Shown: positions 1-11,512, counted from the stretch's first letter. The stretch is DNA of 64,000 nucleotides from Dugong dugon (GCA_030035585.1 CM057477.1:59377447-59441446); one strand, 5' to 3'. A program made the numbers and translations. The notes: generated by a model from the sequence alone, not told the origin.

Positions 1-2698
1 CCACCAAACACAGAACACACGGTAGCACAGGTAATTCTTAGTGGGCTCTTTAAGGGTTTTTAATTTAATTCCTGAAAGAAATAAGCTTGACCATGGTCAT
101 AAAACACCATAGCTCTACATACAGCTTAAAATGTTCCAAGATGTAGAAAATTTATTTAAAACAATATATATAGCAAACAGCATATAGATAAAATTGAGAG
201 GGAAAAAAACTGGAACTCAATCAAACCACCTTCAGAAGCTTGTTTGGTCAGAGTCTGTAACCCATGCATAAGCCAAATATGCATTCAAAAGCTCTGAAGT
301 ATCTTGATTATAATGTTTTAGGGCCCACACCTTGAAAACCTCCACATAAGAATCCCCTAAAGCTCTAGTCAAAAATACAGATGAACCAACCCACCCCAAC
401 CTCTGAAATTGCTATTCTCAGGGACAGTCCAGGAAACCTGTATTTTCAAATAAGCATCTCAGGTGATTTTGACACCCAGCTAGATTGGGAATCTCAGTCC
501 TACACAAGTTGTAATAACTATTATTGTATTGTTCCCAATTTGCTTTAAATGGGTTGGTCTAAGAGCTCCTTGAAGCCATGAAACTAAGTAATAAATTCCT
601 TAAAGTCAGGGAACACATGTCATGTGTACTTCCAACAGTAGCCAGACACATATGTTTACTGTCTGACATGTTCCAAGGTCAACAGTAATAGTAATATTGA
701 TGATCTTAATAACAGAAGCTATCATTCATCGAAGACCCTCTATGGCGAGATCCCAAACTAGATACTTCATCTCATTTTTCTCTGATATAGTTTCATACAA
801 TTTTCTTAACAATGAAACAAGAATTACGAGGAAACTAACATAACATAAATTAAGTAATTTGCTTAAAATCACCTAGCCAGTATGGGTAGAGCTCAAAATA
901 GAACTTAGTATAGTCTGACATTCTTTCTACCATGTGAGGTGTGTTCAGTCCTTTGACTCCAAGTAATATTCCATCCTGTGGATATACTCTAGCAAGCAGA
1001 CAGCTGATTACAATACAATATCTTAAACAATTTACCTATGGTTTTTTTTCCTAATTCAAATAAGAAAACTGCAGTTTGTTTCACCTCTAGAATATTATTT
1101 TTGTGCTACAGTATTTTGAAAGACAAGGGCGAAAAGCAACATTTGCTTTTTTGGAGTATGGTAAACACTTTTGAGTTAAAAATAAACTGTCACTTTGTTT
1201 AATCACTGCTGAGTGCTACATACTTTATTTGTCAAAGCACAGTAGATCTTAACAGTAACCTCTCCCTCCAACAGATCCCTGCCATTTTCCTTTGATTCAC
1301 AACTTCTCTAGGGCAGGAAAACCCTGTGCTGTCATGCTGAGAATTCACCATGCATTTACTACCATCAGACCTCTGAAATAGGTCGGGTATAAAACTGTGA
1401 AGGGAAAGGGCAAGAGTGTGGCAGTGAGAAGACACATGTAATTTCAGGTTCAAAACAGCATCTGAGATCATCTACAGTTTAACTTATGGAATACACTCAT
1501 TAGATTTAGGGCATTAGGAAAATTTAATTCACTGAACCAATATTTATTGTCAACACTCTAAACTAGAAACACAGAAATGCATTCAGGGAATGGTGATGCT
1601 AGTATACCCCTGGGAGAAAGCTGACTAGCTATCTCTCAAGAAATTTCACAGGATGGCATTAATTGGGTAAAGGTGTCAAGGTCCTCAGCCTGACAGGCTC
1701 AAAACCTGATATTGTCATCACAAATGAGGGCTAATCTAACCCTCAGGAGGATATTAAAGACAGGTATGTAAAACGTGAATTGCAAAATACTACTTTGCAA
1801 TGAACACTTCAACTTTGATATGGACTATGATACATTGGTTGCCATAAACAGCATATTCCTATTTGAATGGACCTGCATGGAAAGCAAAATCTTCATCAGA
1901 AGGTTGCCTGGTGAGCATGGACGATGATCAAGGAGAGTGGATTAAATGAATTAAACACTGAAAAACATCAGACTAACAATTCTCCACAAGAGGACTGGCA
2001 TGGAAGACGAATGGAACCAGATGAGTTAAAAGTCTTTTATCTTTCCCTATCCCCTGTATAAGGTTTAGATGTTCAACCTGCTTCCGAGACTGAGCAATCT
2101 ATAGTGTGAATGTCAGTCTTTCTCCGGATATCTTAATAGACTCAGTTAAGTAACATATGAGTCTACAACTCTTTGAGCTGCTTTTGCATATCTGTACTCA
2201 GACCCATCAGTATGTTGAGTTCATAATTTTACTCTAAAAAAGGCATCTTATTTCCTTAACAGCAAATTCTTGTGTCAGTGTAGCCATAACTACTACCAAC
2301 ATCTACTACAAAAGAGAACCACAACAGTCCCCTTCAGAGAGCTGTCATACATTGGATATTTTGATAAAACAGGTAAATACCTTACAAAACAGAGAAAACT
2401 TTCATTGTGCTCTAATCGAAGAATAGGAAACTTTTGTAGAAAGAGATACGTCTCTCCACAACTCAAAATTATACTTATGTCTAGCAAGAAGAAAAGTACC
2501 ACAAGAGATGGTACAGGTGGAAGTGGAAGGAGTAAGAAAACATAAAATGGTATGCTGAATATTATTTTACTCTGTATCAGCCTAGAACAGTTTCCCAAAC
2601 GTGTCCCATAGGACATAGGTGGCTCTCAAAATGTAAAGGTTGTACAATAAAAACCAAATTATAGATTCTATGGTGAAACATACTTGGAAAATATTAGT
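1..2698. other. Intron, mostly unique AT-rich sequence
   Basis: This is VWA8 intron downstream of the exon at 3175. Apart from an old MIR at 715-945 I see no element I can name. Open frames here are short and lack codon structure. Confidence 0.6.
715..945 (-). repeat. MIR SINE remnant
   Basis: Diverged antisense MIR. The region carries the antisense core with a degenerate aaaatcacctagccagtatg (compare tcacacagctagtaag) and a preceding A-rich taagtaatttgctt. It is old and reduced to the core and part of the head. Confidence 0.65.
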
Positions 2699-2708
2699 CA
2701 AAACAAAA

Positions 2709-2872
2709 TTAAGCCATTGAAACCCATTGCCATTGAGTCAATTCCGACTCATAGCAACACTATAGTACAGAGTAGAACTTTCCCATAGGGTTTCCAAGGA
2801 GCAGCTGGTGGATTTGAACTGCTAACCTTTTGGTTAGCAGCCAAGCTCTTAACCACTGCACCACCAGAGCTC
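2709..2872 (-). mobile_element. AfroSINE, near full length
   Basis: This is the reverse complement of the tRNA-derived afrotherian SINE. In sense orientation the family reads ggagccctggtggcgcagtg (A-box side), then a B-box-like ggtcggcagttcgaatcc, and ends in a cgactcgacggcaacgggtt-like tail. Here the head lies at the right (ccaccagagctcc) and the tail at the left (cccattgccattgagtc). A perfect 10-bp direct repeat, caaaacaaaa, flanks it (2699-2708 and 2873-2882) and reads as a target-site duplication. Confidence 0.93.
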
Positions 2873-3174
2873 CAAAACAAAAGCTAGACAAGTTTATTTA
2901 CAGCAGGAATTCTCAGAGCCTTTAATTCGGTACTGTATCCAGTGTGCACTAAAATTAATATTCTAAGGTTTAACTTGTAAGTTGTTTTCAAACTCCTTTT
3001 TAAATAACAGATCCATTTCTTCAGCCCAGTATATCAGACAGAAAAAAGCAGAGGTGCTCTGGCTGAAGAACAGACGAAAAACAAAATATTTTGTTATTGA
3101 AATTAAAATAATAAATAGAATCAAACATTTGATAATTATTATTTCACTTAAAAAGAAATAAATCCAACACTTAC

Positions 3175-3281
3175 ATCCGTAATCCTTCAATTCTGGTTCC
3201 AGATTATTATCAGTTGTCCTTTCTATTGCAGCATCTGCCAGATTTTTTTCTAATGCTGCCCTTGCAAGGCTGGGTAAAAAC
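3175..3281 (-). CDS. VWA8: VWA8 coding exon (sixth in this window), post-AAA linker
   Basis: This exon encodes 35 complete codons, beginning FLPSLARAALEKNLAD and ending LEPELKDYG, plus one base of a split codon at each side. The first base completes an Arg codon begun by the exon at 14626. The last base T should be completed to Cys by an exon outside the window. The donor is a perfect GTAAGT. The acceptor AG follows an almost all-C tract. The sequence matches the VWA8 segment after the second AAA module and before the third P-loop region. Some residues differ from the human sequence I remember (AAIERTTDNN here against ATIEINTDDN), as expected between orders. VWA8 is a large AAA+ ATPase with a C-terminal VWA domain. 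The reading frame is open throughout. I found no further VWA8 exon between here and position 1. Confidence 0.95.
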
Positions 3282-3311
3282 CTGGGGGGCGGGGGGGTGG
3301 GGGGTGGGGGT
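3282..3311 (-). promoter_or_regulatory. VWA8 splice acceptor with C-only pyrimidine tract (G-quadruplex motif on + strand)
   Basis: Immediately upstream of the exon ending at 3281, the plus strand reads G6-C-G7-T-G6-T-G5 (3284-3310). The pre-mRNA therefore carries a tract of C runs directly before the AG, with almost no U. The plus strand meets the usual four-run G-quadruplex pattern. Acceptor tracts are normally U-rich or mixed, so this one is unusual. Whether it weakens or regulates splicing is inference. Confidence 0.8.
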
Positions 3312-4252
3312 AGAACAACAAAGCCAAACTTTCTGTGATTTCTAAAAATCTTTAAACACACACGCACATATACCCTTACTAGTTTCAACCCATTAAGAAA
3401 GATCAGTCTGGATCTGTGAAATCCACATCATACAAGGTTTTAGAATAAATATAAACTCCCAGAACATATTAAGCATATGTTTGTTGAATCTGCTTTGTTT
3501 AAATGTTTTAAGTAAAACTCATTTGCAATTAGCAGTGCTCATTTATATGCAATATTTTGCATAACAAGACTTAAAATAATTTGCTTTCTTAAGTGAACTT
3601 AATATACCCTATAAGTCTTGATTATGCATTGAACTGGCTTGTCAAATTTCCTTAACAGATAAAACAACACTTCAGCCTGCTTCAAGCTGTCGATCGCAAA
3701 TTCAAATTAGTGGAGCTCGATTAATGAGGGTTTCTTTACTTTTCTAACACAAATTATTGAATGAATTTAAAATTATCCAGGTTGTTTCTTCCTTGTCAAA
3801 TACAGCCACATTTTAATCTCTCTGGAAACAACCTGCGAAAAGAAAATACACTTTCTAAAAAAAGGAAAGATTAAAACAACATGTTTAGCTGCAGCGTAAG
3901 TATTTTTAGGACAGAATTTGTAACTGACCTTACGAATATATTTTTTTAAGTCCTAATGCATAAGTACCATTAAAAAAAAAGAAAAAGCACCTGTTTATCC
4001 ATTCTATATGTACACTGTCAAAACAACAATCTGGTGAGTAACAAAAGCATTCTCTAACTACAAATAAACTGTTTGACTGTTTGAATACCACATGCTTGGA
4101 ACATGAAACATAGTTTCCTACCCACATAAATAAAGTTATATCTGGAATTTAGGATCCCAAGAGAGCCCACAGAAATGATTTGTAATCCATGGGTGTCTGT
4201 GATATACCACTATAAAATAACCAGTATGAGCCACAATGTTCCAAATAAACAT
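3312..4252. other. Intron, unique sequence
   Basis: AT-rich VWA8 intron between the exon at 3175-3281 and the next SINE. No repeat family, RNA gene or conserved-looking open frame is recognised. Confidence 0.55.
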
Positions 4253-4264
4253 ATTAAGAACATA

Positions 4265-4427
4265 AACCAAACCAAACTTGTTGCTGTCGAGTCAATTCTG
4301 ACTCAGAGTGACCCTGCAGGAGAGAAGAGAATTGCCCCATAACGTTTCCAAGGAGTGGCTGGTGGATTCAAACTGCTGACCTTTTCGTTAGCAGCCAAGC
4401 TCGTAAACAGTGCACCACCAGGGCCCC
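4265..4427 (-). mobile_element. AfroSINE, near full length
   Basis: Antisense copy with tail cttgttgctgtcgagtcaat at the left and head accaccagggcccc at the right. A 12-bp direct repeat with one mismatch (attaagaacata at 4253-4264, attaaaaacata at 4428-4439) flanks it. Confidence 0.93.
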
Positions 4428-4504
4428 ATTAAAAACATACTCCTTCTAATTTAGTCTTTCCACATTTCCAAATCTTTGGCGGTGGATCCCACAGCCTTGA
4501 GTAT

Positions 4505-4834
4505 GGTGTTGTTGCGAGCTGCCGTACAGTCGACCCCTGACCCATGGCGACCTCCTGCACAACGAAACAAAATGCTGCCTGGTCCTGAGCTATGCCCATG
4601 ATTGGCTGGGGATCAGACCATAGTGATTTATATGGCTTAGAGAAGTAGATCACCAGGCCTTTCTTCCTATTCCATCTTAGTCTGGAATCTCTGCCGAAAC
4701 CTGCTGAGCATCATAACAACACGCAAGCCTCCACTGACAGGAGATGGCTGCAAATGAAATGCATCAGCCAGGAATCGAACCCAAGTGTCCTACACGGAAG
4801 GCAAAAAGTCTATCATTGAACGACCAATGTCTCC
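4505..4834 (-). mobile_element. Chimeric SINE: tRNA-Gly-like head + RTE 5' end + RTE 3' end
   Basis: This 330-bp element is flanked by a perfect 10-bp direct repeat, ccttgagtat (4495-4504 and 4835-4844). On the minus strand its first about 75 bases read like tRNA-Gly(GCC): an A-box-like ttggtcgttcaatgatag, a gcc at the anticodon position, and a B box gggttcgattcctggc followed by tgatgca. The middle (about 4630-4735) matches the 5' end of the full-length RTE in this window (19510-19690), sharing cttagtctgga and caacacgcaagcc. The tail (about 4505-4600) matches the 3' end of that RTE (16476-16565), sharing tgcctggtcct and the gttgttg terminus. It would be mobilised by RTE through the shared 3' end; that is inference. 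I do not know whether this exact family already has a database name. Confidence 0.85.
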
Positions 4835-4844
4835 CCTTGAGTAT

Positions 4845-5411
4845 AGGCTAAGAAAAGAGAAGTTGGCTGAACCAGACGCAAATGGATGAGGATGAAATGA
4901 ACTCCTGATTTCTGTCCCAGTAATATTCCAATCCACATTTCTGACACCAACTACCTCCCACCTACAGCCTCATTTTGGTCTTAGGTTATGATGTAGGGGT
5001 ATTTATGTACTTCTAAGCCAGGAGCCTATTAGTCCAGCATCAAGTCAGATTTACTGTTGTTCATCTCTGACCTTCTGTCACACTTCTTAGATTGTCTTGT
5101 TGCTCATGACCAAGCCCTCTCCTTATCTGGCAGACCCAGTAACTGCTTTTGTCTTGTTTCCAGAGTCCCTGTCCCAGCATTCTTCCCTACCTTCCTCTCA
5201 CCACTATCCCAGAGTCCAGCCTGTGAATATTAGGCCCTGCAGCAGCATCTCCATTACTTCCTATCAGATCTCTGTGAATGACAGTTGACACTTTCACTAC
5301 TCCAGACTTTACTTACTGTTCCCAGTCACTCCTGACATGTATATAGTCTGTCAACACAGACTCACATTGCCCATGTACTGGAACCTTTCTAGATAGATCT
5401 TCAAAGCCTGT
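4845..5411. other. Intron, unique sequence
   Basis: Pyrimidine-rich intron without a recognised element. The open frame near 5097-5288 has no homologue I know and no supporting splice sites. Confidence 0.5.
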
Positions 5412-5609
5412 GTTGTTGTTAGGTGACTTTGAGTCTATTTCAACTCATAGCAACCCCAGGTGACAAAGCAGAACTGCCCCACAGGGTTTTCTTGGCTATA
5501 ATCGTTACAGGAGGAGATCACCAGGCCTGTCTTCCAAGGGGGTGGGTTCGAACCACCAACCTTTTGGCTAGTGGTTGAGTGCTTAACCATTTTCGCCACC
5601 CAGAGAGCC
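5412..5609 (-). mobile_element. AfroSINE, long-tail variant
   Basis: Antisense copy with a gttgttgttaggtgactttg tail and a longer middle (taatcgttacaggaggagatcaccagg) than the short form at 2709. The head at the right is degenerate (gttgagtgcttaaccatttt). The tail resembles the 3' end of the RTE in this window. Confidence 0.88.
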
Positions 5610-7659
5610 AAAATGTTCCAATACTGTATGTAAATTTAAGATTTCAACCTAAGAATCAAAGCGTAAATCAATCACTCAATTACATATTTTAAATAGAAGT
5701 TGAATATCCGTTGAGCTCTAATATCCATTAGCGCTCTTGGGCCTTCTCTATCACTCTTCCCTACCCCGTTTTTATTAAAGATTGAAAAATTGCTATTTAT
5801 TTGAAAGAAAACTTTGAATTTAAGAAAGAAATGGCAATAACATTCAAAACATTTTCACTAAGCACCAAATAAAATAGTTCCCATTCCTTTCACCAAGAAC
5901 CCCTTTATTATTGAAAGATGGTCTGAAAACTATTCCGGCTTCCAGTAAGGAAATCTAAAGCCAACCAGCAGATTTTCTAATTAGCATGAGACGACCAGAT
6001 TAATATCTTGAAACGATATAATGGGAATGAAAACAAATTTTAAAAGCTTTGTTTAGCCTAAATATTCGAACTGAAGGGATATGTTCAATTTTTTTAAATA
6101 CTGAAAAAATGTTAACACCTCCTCCCAGAGCTGGTAATACGGACATATCCTCTGCTTTTTTAGTCTGTCTTCTTTTGCTATCAACCTAGAAAATCCTATC
6201 TTAGTCCTTAATGGGACCCATGTGGTCTCCATGAGTCTTAACTGACTCCATGGCATTAACAACAACAACACTGGAACATTAAGATAACTTAAGGTTCATT
6301 CAGTTGATAAATTGGTTATATTTGTGAGTTATTTAATTTCTCAGAAAGGTTTTGTTTGCTAATTCACACATATAAAGTACTTTAAAAGGAAACAGAATAT
6401 ATAAAATTGATTAATGCAATTTTAAATATTTGAAGGTATTTAACTTAGCCAAGTTTTATAAACGGAACCAAATATTTTTCAAAGGCCTATAAAAGTGATT
6501 GTTAAAATCTACTATATTTAGAAATAAGCAAAACAAAATGAAAAGCCTAAAGAAGATCTAGATTTTGTAAATTATAGTTTTTAAAACCAAAAATAAATCT
6601 GTGACTGGCCTTTTCTGCAAGTAAAATCATTCTTGAGGACACATAAAAAGTAATCATTTAATACAAAGTATGATGAGTTCTATCAAACTTGTAATTTTAA
6701 AAAATTAATCACCTAATAGTTTAAATGGAGTGGAAATCTTATATAGATGTTATTCATTTTCAATCATGGGAATTTCTGAAAAAAGTTGTGCGCAAACTGA
6801 GTTTTTCATGAATGGAATAATTTCTGCATTACCTAAATTTCAGAGATAATCTTAATTTCTGATTAAATTCTTGTAACTCTGCCTAAAATTTCTGTGCTAA
6901 AGGATCATCACCATAAGATTTTCCAGAAATAAATAAGTTAATGGAATGCAAAATATTATTACAGTGACCGTCTACTTAATTCTTATATAATAAAAGAATC
7001 TTTGGAATGCAAAATACCTAATAAACTCTTAATCTTCTAAATTTTCTTCCCTTTGGCCCCTAAGGTTTTCAACTCGAGAAAATAAATTATGGAACTAGCT
7101 CAAAGAGTTGATGTAGATATTATAGGCTATGAAGGTAAATGCTTACAGAGTCATTCCTTCAGACAAAGAAATGTTCTACTCTGAACTCAACCGGCATAAA
7201 CAGGTAAGTGAATATTTCAAAAATTACATTAACAAAAAAGACTAGATAATGTTTAACAAATTTAGGCTAGAGATTTGCTTTTGTCTGCCAAATAAAATAT
7301 TTCACGAATACACATGTCAATTATTGTTTCAAAAATTTCCATAAAATTCAATTTCTTTTCACTGCTTCAATATAGAATGAGGGCATTAAAAACAACAACA
7401 ACATTTTATATACCGATATTTTTTTTTTGTTCCTTCCTGCCACTGTGCTTTCCTGCAGAGGTTAGTGAAAAGTCTTTGGACTCTGTAGCCTTGCTAAAGT
7501 CAATGGACGGTACGTAAACAAGACAGCTGTTTTGCAAAGGGCCAGGAGGTGATGAGGAAATGGAATTTTACTGTAGGTCATTGATAACCCTGGAAAAATT
7601 GACTGGCTATTTGATTCAGTGAAATATTTGTGAATTTCACAAAAGAGCATTTTTTGTTT
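5610..7659. other. Intron, unique AT-rich sequence
   Basis: About 2 kb of AT-rich VWA8 intron. I recognise no transposable element, RNA gene or exon in it. Confidence 0.5.
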
Positions 7660-7827
7660 TGCTTTTCAATTTTTTAACTATGAAATATTTCAAGCACATG
7701 GAAAATTACTGAGAATATTAAGCATTCTATTTGTCTCTCTTCATTCCTAGAAGTAACTCTTATCCTGAAGTTTCTGTGTGTCTTTCTTGTCCATATGTTT
7801 ATATTTGGACTTATAACAATGTACTTT

Positions 7828-9099
7828 TTTTCTTTTATTGTACTTTAGGTGAAGGTTTACAGAACAAATATTTTCTCATTAAACAGTCAGTACACATATT
7901 GTTTTGTGACATTTGTTAACAACACCACGACATGTCAACGCGCTCCCTTCTCGGCTTTGGAGGACCTTTTTTTTCTTTTTTCTTTTTTGGTGAAAATATA
8001 CATAGCCAAAGATACACCATTTCAAAAATATCTACATGTACAATTCAGTGACATCAATTACATTCTTCCAGTTGTGCTGCTACTGTCACTTTAGATGAAG
8101 GTTTACAGAACAAAATAGTTTCTCATTAAACAGTACACATACTGCCCTATGACAATGGTTAAGAAACCCACTACATGTCAACACTGTCCTTACTCAACCT
8201 TGGGTTCCCTATCACCAGCTTTCCTGTCCCCGTCTGCCTTCTAGCCCTTGTCCCTGGACTGTTGTGCCTAATTAGTCCCGTTTGGTTTTATGGGGCTGTC
8301 CACTCCCCAGCTGAACGGTGAACCTTGGAAGTGACTTCACCACTGAGCTAAAAGGGTGTCTGGGGGCCATACTCTCGGGGTTTCTCCAGTTTCCTTTAGG
8401 CCAGTAAATCTGGTCTTTTTTTGTGTGTTAGAATTTTGTTCTACATCCTTTTCCAGCTCTGTCCAGGACCCTCTGCTGTGATCCCGGTCAGAGCAGTCAG
8501 TGGTGGTAACCTGGCACCATCTAGCTGTACTGGACTCAGTCCAGTGGAGGCCTTGGTAGCTGTGGTCCATTAGTCCTTTGGACTAACCTTTTCCTTGTAT
8601 CCTGTTCTCTTCATTCTCCCTTGCTCCCAAAGGAGTGAGACCAGTGGAATATCTTAGCTGGCTGATCACAGGCTTTTTCTTTTTTTTTATTGTACTTCAG
8701 GTGAAGGCTTACAGAACAAATAGTTTCTCATGAAACAGAAGTACACGTTATTTTATGACATTGGTTAACAACCCCACAACATATTAACCCTCTAACTTCT
8801 CAACCTCTTTTTTGTTTGGTGAAAATACACATAGCTAAAGATACACCATTTCAAAAATTTCTACATGCACAGTTCAGTGACATTGACTACACTCTTCGAT
8901 GATCACAGGCTTTTAAGACCCCAGACGCTAATCATCAAGGTAGAATGTAGAACATTGTCTTTATAAACTGTGTTATGCCAACTGAGCTAGATGTTCCCTG
9001 AGACCATGGTCCCCACAGGCCTCCGCCCAGCAATTCAGTCCCTTAGGGAGTTTAGATGTGTCTACGCAGCTTCCATGACCTTTCCTTGCATAAGTTGTA
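7828..9099 (-). mobile_element. Young-type L1, 5'-truncated, with double 3' terminus
   Basis: Antisense L1 3' UTR with the poly(A) side at the left (ttcttttattgtactttagg). A perfect 13-bp direct repeat, aacaatgtacttt, flanks it (7815-7827 and 9100-9112). Reading in sense, a normal 3' UTR runs to about 8087, then a spacer of about 110 bp (7975-8086; it contains gaaatggtgtatctttggct), then a second copy of the L1 3' terminus (7828-7970). The same order occurs at 62040-62425. It is itself split by the insertion at 8678-8899. Confidence 0.88.
8678..8899 (-). mobile_element. Short 5'-truncated L1 insertion inside another L1
   Basis: This 222-bp minus-strand insertion is flanked by a perfect 15-bp direct repeat, tgatcacaggctttt (8663-8677 and 8900-8914). 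A T-run at the left is its poly(A) tail. It consists only of the spacer plus the second 3' terminus of the subfamily that also forms its host element, so it is a later copy of the same L1 type, truncated very close to its end. Confidence 0.93.
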
Positions 9100-9584
9100 A
9101 ACAATGTACTTTAATATTGCATTTTTCTATACTGCAATGTACTTTTTTCCCTCAATATTATGTTGTCATGATTTATACTTGCTGACACATGTAGATCTAC
9201 TTCATTTTAACTGCTGTATAGTGTTTTCTTATATGAATATATCAATTGATATATCATTCCGTGCTGAGGGACATATATGTTGTCTACATTTTTTTCATTA
9301 TTACAAACAATGATGCAAAACATTCTTGTACACGCCTCTTTTTACACATATATAAGTCTATCTATGAGATAGATATGAAGCAGTGGGACAGTCAGATCAT
9401 AGGGCATTAGCATCATCAGTATATGAAGATACTGTGAGATTGAGCACATAGTGATGAGACTTCCACCCCAACAGCAGTAAGCAGTGATGAAATTCCATTT
9501 CCTCCTATGCACAAAAAATTGAATTTTGAAGTCTCATGGATGTAAAATAATAGCTAATTACTGTTTTAAGTTTGGTTTCTCCCA

Positions 9585-11512
9585 GGACCCATACCTCCCA
9601 CCATACATAAAAACTAACTCAGAATTGATCAAAGACCTAAATATAAAACCTAAAACAATAAAGATCATGGAAGAAAAAATAGGGACAATGCTAGGGGCCC
9701 TAATACATGGCATAAATTCAATACAAACCATAACTAACAATGCACAAATACCAGAAGATACACTAGATCACTGGGAGCTCCAAAAATTAAACACTTATAC
9801 TCATCAAAAAACTTCATCAAAAGAGTACAAAGAGACCCCACAGACTGGGAAGAAATTTTTGGATACCACATATCCGACAAGGGTCTAATCTCTAAAATCT
9901 TTAGAATACTTTAACACCTCAATAACAAATAGACAAATAATTCACTTAAAAAATGAGTAAAAGATATAAACAGAAACTTTATCAAAGAAGACATTCAGGC
10001 AGCTAACAGACACATTAGGAAATGCTCGTTATCGTTAGCCATTAAAGAAATGCAAATCAAAACTACAATGAGATAACATCTCATCCCCCCACCCCACATG
10101 AATCAAAAAAACAGAAAATGACAAATGTCGGAGAGGTTGCAGGGAGACTGCAACTTTTATGCACTGGTGGGAATGTAAAATTGTACAACCACTATGGAAA
10201 ATGATACAGCGTCTCCATAAAAAGCTAGAAATAGACACAATGTATGATCCAGTAACCTCATATCCTAGAGAAATAAGAGTCATCACACAAATAGACATGT
10301 GCACACCAATGTATTATTCAATATTCACAACAGCAAAAAGATGGAAACAACCTAAGTGCCCATCAATGGAATGGATAAACAAATTATGGTACATACACAT
10401 AATGGAATACTACACAACAATAAAGAACAATGATGAATCTGTTGAATATCTCAGAACGTAGATGAATCTGGAGGGCATCACGCAGAGTGAAATAAGTCAA
10501 TCACTAAAGGACAAATATTGTATAAGACCACTATCATAAAAACTCAAGAAAAGGTTTACACACAGAAAAAAGCAATCTTTGATTGTTACAAGAGAGGGGA
10601 GAGGAAATCACTAACTAGATAGTAGACAAGTGTTAACTTTGGTGAAAGGAAAGACAAAACATAATATAGGGGAAGTCAACACGACTTGACCGAGGCAGTC
10701 ATAGAAGCTCCTAGACACATCCAAACACCCTGAGGGACCGAGTTACTAGGGCTGAGGAGACATTTATGTCAACTGGCATAACATAGTTCGTAAAGAAAAT
10801 GTTCTACATCCTACTTTGGTGAGTAGTATCTGGGGTTTTAAAGTTTGCAAGCAGCCATCTAAGATACATCATTGGACCCATCACATTCGAAGCAAAGGAG
10901 AATGAAGAAAAACAAAGATACAAGGAAATAATCAGTCCAAAGGACTAATGGACCATATGAACCACAGCCTCCACTGGGCTCTAGTTCATCTTGGCTCAGC
11001 AGAAGTAGATGGTGCCCGGCTACCACCAGCAACCACTCTGACAGGGATCTCAACAGAGGGTTTTCGGACAGAGCAAGAGAAAAATGTAGAACAGAATTCA
11101 AATTCACAAAAAAAGATCAGACTTACTGGTCTGACAGAGACTGGAAGGACCCCCAATGCTATGGCCCCCGGACACTCGCTAATTCAGAACTGAAGTCACT
11201 CCTAAAGTCCACCTTTCAGCCAAAGATTAGACAGTTCTATAAAACAAACAGTAACACACGATTCTTAGTTCAATCAAGTATACGGGATCAAATGGGCAAA
11301 ACCTGCCCAAAAGCAAAGACAAGAAGGCAAGAAGGGACAGGAAACCTGGATGAATGGACATGGGGAACCCAGAATGTAAAGGGAAAGGGGGAGATTACTG
11401 ACACATTACAGGGATTGCAACCAATGTCACACAACAATTTGTGTATAAATTTTTGGATGAGAAACTAATTCGTGCTATAAACTCTCACCTAAAACATAAC
11501 AAAATGAAAAAA
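9585..11512 (+). mobile_element. L1, 5'-truncated, ORF2 C-terminus and 3' UTR
   Basis: Sense L1. Positions 9595-10460 translate, with interruptions, to the ORF2 C-terminal region: IKDLNIKPKTIKIMEEKIG, then WWECKIVQPLWK and NKLWYIHIMEYYTTIKNN, a hallmark of mammalian L1. The 3' UTR follows, including ttggtgagtagtatctgggg, and ends near 11512 in acataacaaaatg plus an A-run. It carries frameshifts and an in-frame stop between the ORF2 pieces, so it cannot encode a functional protein. It faces away from the L1 at 7828-9099, so their 3' UTRs form an inverted pair. Confidence 0.92.

Noticed and set aside
2270-2545. 91-residue open frame near a VWA8 exon, considered as another VWA8 exon.
   Set aside because: Plus strand, no VWA8 similarity, no fitting splice sites.
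4755-4834. Possible functional tRNA-Gly gene on the minus strand.
   Set aside because: The stems carry several mismatches, the sequence continues into RTE-derived DNA, and the whole is bounded by a target-site duplication, so it is a SINE head rather than a tRNA gene.
9526-10461. Open frames of 120 and 100 residues that look like a gene.
   Set aside because: They are L1 ORF2 C-terminal pieces of a dead, 5'-truncated L1 copy.
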